The notes beneath the pieces were generated by a model. The model was not told the DNA's origin and searched no databases. It worked only from the letters and a program-made list of their open reading frames with translations. The position numbers and the translations under genes were made by a program. 64,000 nt of DNA from Vibrio chagasii (GTDB lineage Bacteria > Pseudomonadota > Gammaproteobacteria > Enterobacterales > Vibrionaceae). The stretch covers positions 248,001 through 312,000 of the forward strand of contig NZ_MSCI01000001.1 of the NCBI RefSeq assembly GCF_002954585.1, given 5' to 3'. This document shows, in pieces, positions 63,427 to 64,000 of the stretch; position 1 is the first letter of the stretch; each line of letters begins with the position of its first letter.

Positions 63427-63447
63427 AAATCATATCCTTATAAATAC

Positions 63448-63478
63448 AAAAAGGCCGTGGATGAAAACATCAACGGCC
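63448..63478 (-). terminator. Intrinsic terminator in the cysS leader (attenuator candidate)
   Basis: On the minus strand GGCCGTTGATG pairs with CATCCACGGCC around TTTT and is followed by TTTTT. It lies 22 bp before the cysS ATG and downstream of the predicted promoter. No other minus-strand gene lies to the right, so its only target is cysS itself. Confidence 0.82.
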
Positions 63479-63505
63479 TAGGAAAGAGAGCGATAGGTTT
63501 GCTAT

Positions 63506-63533
63506 ATAATAGGTACACTAAAGCGGCCGTAAA
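63506..63533 (-). promoter_or_regulatory. Predicted promoter of the divergent cysS gene
   Basis: On the minus strand TTTACG (63528-63533) and TATTAT (63506-63511) are separated by 16 bp. The upstream ACGGCC (63525-63530) is identical to the 3' arm of the leader terminator and could pair with its 5' arm in a longer transcript. Confidence 0.5.
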
Positions 63534-64000
63534 TGAGGTATTTACAGCAACAACATAGAATTTGAATGGAAGTAATTATTAGCGTCATTTTTTCAAACTA
63601 AAATAGATGATTTAAAAAAGCAATATATTTATTCTGTGTTCATGTTTGAACGTCATCGACGTTAGTATAGGCGCGGCCCGTACTCCCAATATTAGGAATC
63701 AACTAAATACTGATCACATCTTTAGTTATTCGTTATTTGCTAATTTAGGAAAATATGTCGAAGGTTCTATTCAAGATCTTGTTCGGCTGGATTTCTATCT
63801 GAGGCACTTGCTAAGTAGAAAGTGCCTCATTGTTTTTTCGTTGAAAATTTAGACTTATGGATAAGTAAAATTAGCTCTAATCTAACACCTGTACTCACAA
63901 AAACTCAAATGATTACACCAATTGCTTCCTATGAATTACTCAAAAGGCTTTATAGGAAGTAACTGGATCGTGTTTATATAATAGGAGTAATGAACACCGA
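63534..64000. other. Non-coding right edge with a micro-ORF and a terminator
   Basis: AT-rich DNA without a substantial gene. ATG at 63755, after TTAGGAAAAT, opens MSKVLFKILFGWISI and stops at 63802; the sequence looks like the first 15 residues of a small membrane protein and may be a remnant. CTTCCTAT at 63925-63932 and ATAGGAAG at 63952-63959 form a perfect inverted repeat of unknown meaning. Confidence 0.4.
63801..63838 (+). terminator. Terminator after the micro-ORF
   Basis: GAGGCACTT and AAGTGCCTC pair around a 10-nt loop, followed by ATTGTTTTTT. It suggests a plus-strand transcript once ended here. Confidence 0.82.

Noticed and set aside
1..64000. CRISPR arrays, tRNA or rRNA genes, transposases
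   Set aside because: No regularly spaced identical repeats, no cloverleaf-like or rRNA-like segments and no transposase-like proteins were seen in reading the window, though small RNAs cannot be excluded by eye.

Overview
The window looks like a Vibrio chromosome, probably of the Splendidus or a neighbouring clade. The support is the gene families (TorS/TorT, Cra-fruBKA, a ToxR-like membrane regulator, nas/nir, accessory cysS) and several attC sites of the Vibrio cholerae repeat (VCR) type. The species is inferred, not shown. No rRNA, tRNA, CRISPR array, phage module, transposase or integron integrase was recognised.

Left part, 1-28.5 kb, mostly core. It holds the tail of a VOC protein, mgsA, torT divergent from the phosphorelay kinase torS, a fatty-acid cis/trans isomerase (cti), a VRR-NUC nuclease, an OFA-family transporter, yajD, yghU, an NDH-2-like oxidoreductase and a DOPA-dioxygenase-like protein. 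A tightly overlapping efflux operon follows (ABC membrane domain without ATPase, HlyD adaptor, RND pump, AraC regulator). Then come fruBKA and divergent cra with three perfect or near-perfect Cra palindromes, and a ToxR/VtrA-like plus VtrC/ToxS-like pair with an unusual start region.

Middle, 28.5-45 kb, nitrogen and sulfur/amino-acid metabolism. A PP2C-kinase fusion, NarK-type transporter, NirD and NirB run leftward and NasA runs rightward. The nirB-nasA gap carries two outward sigma-54 promoters, almost symmetric around two NtrC-like sites, so nitrate assimilation is predicted to be under NtrC/RpoN control. Next is a LysR regulator divergent from a D-cysteine desulfhydrase/L-cysteate lyase-like enzyme, a complete TRAP transporter and an alpha/beta hydrolase, which reads as one uptake and catabolism unit.

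Right part, 45-64 kb, an accessory island with nearly all genes on the plus strand. From 45 to 55 kb small cargo genes (GNATs, VOC, Nudix, an extra peptide deformylase, a metzincin-like protease) are punctuated by a directly repeated non-coding element seen in four full or partial copies. From 56 to 62 kb the cargo sits between VCR-type attC sites in several stages of decay. It includes an AAA/STAND-like ATPase and an OLD/TOPRIM nuclease, separated only by a half attC so that they would now move as one two-gene unit; this is the best candidate for an undescribed (probably anti-phage) system. The island ends with a divergent second cysteinyl-tRNA synthetase gene that has an intrinsic terminator in its own leader, suggesting transcription attenuation.
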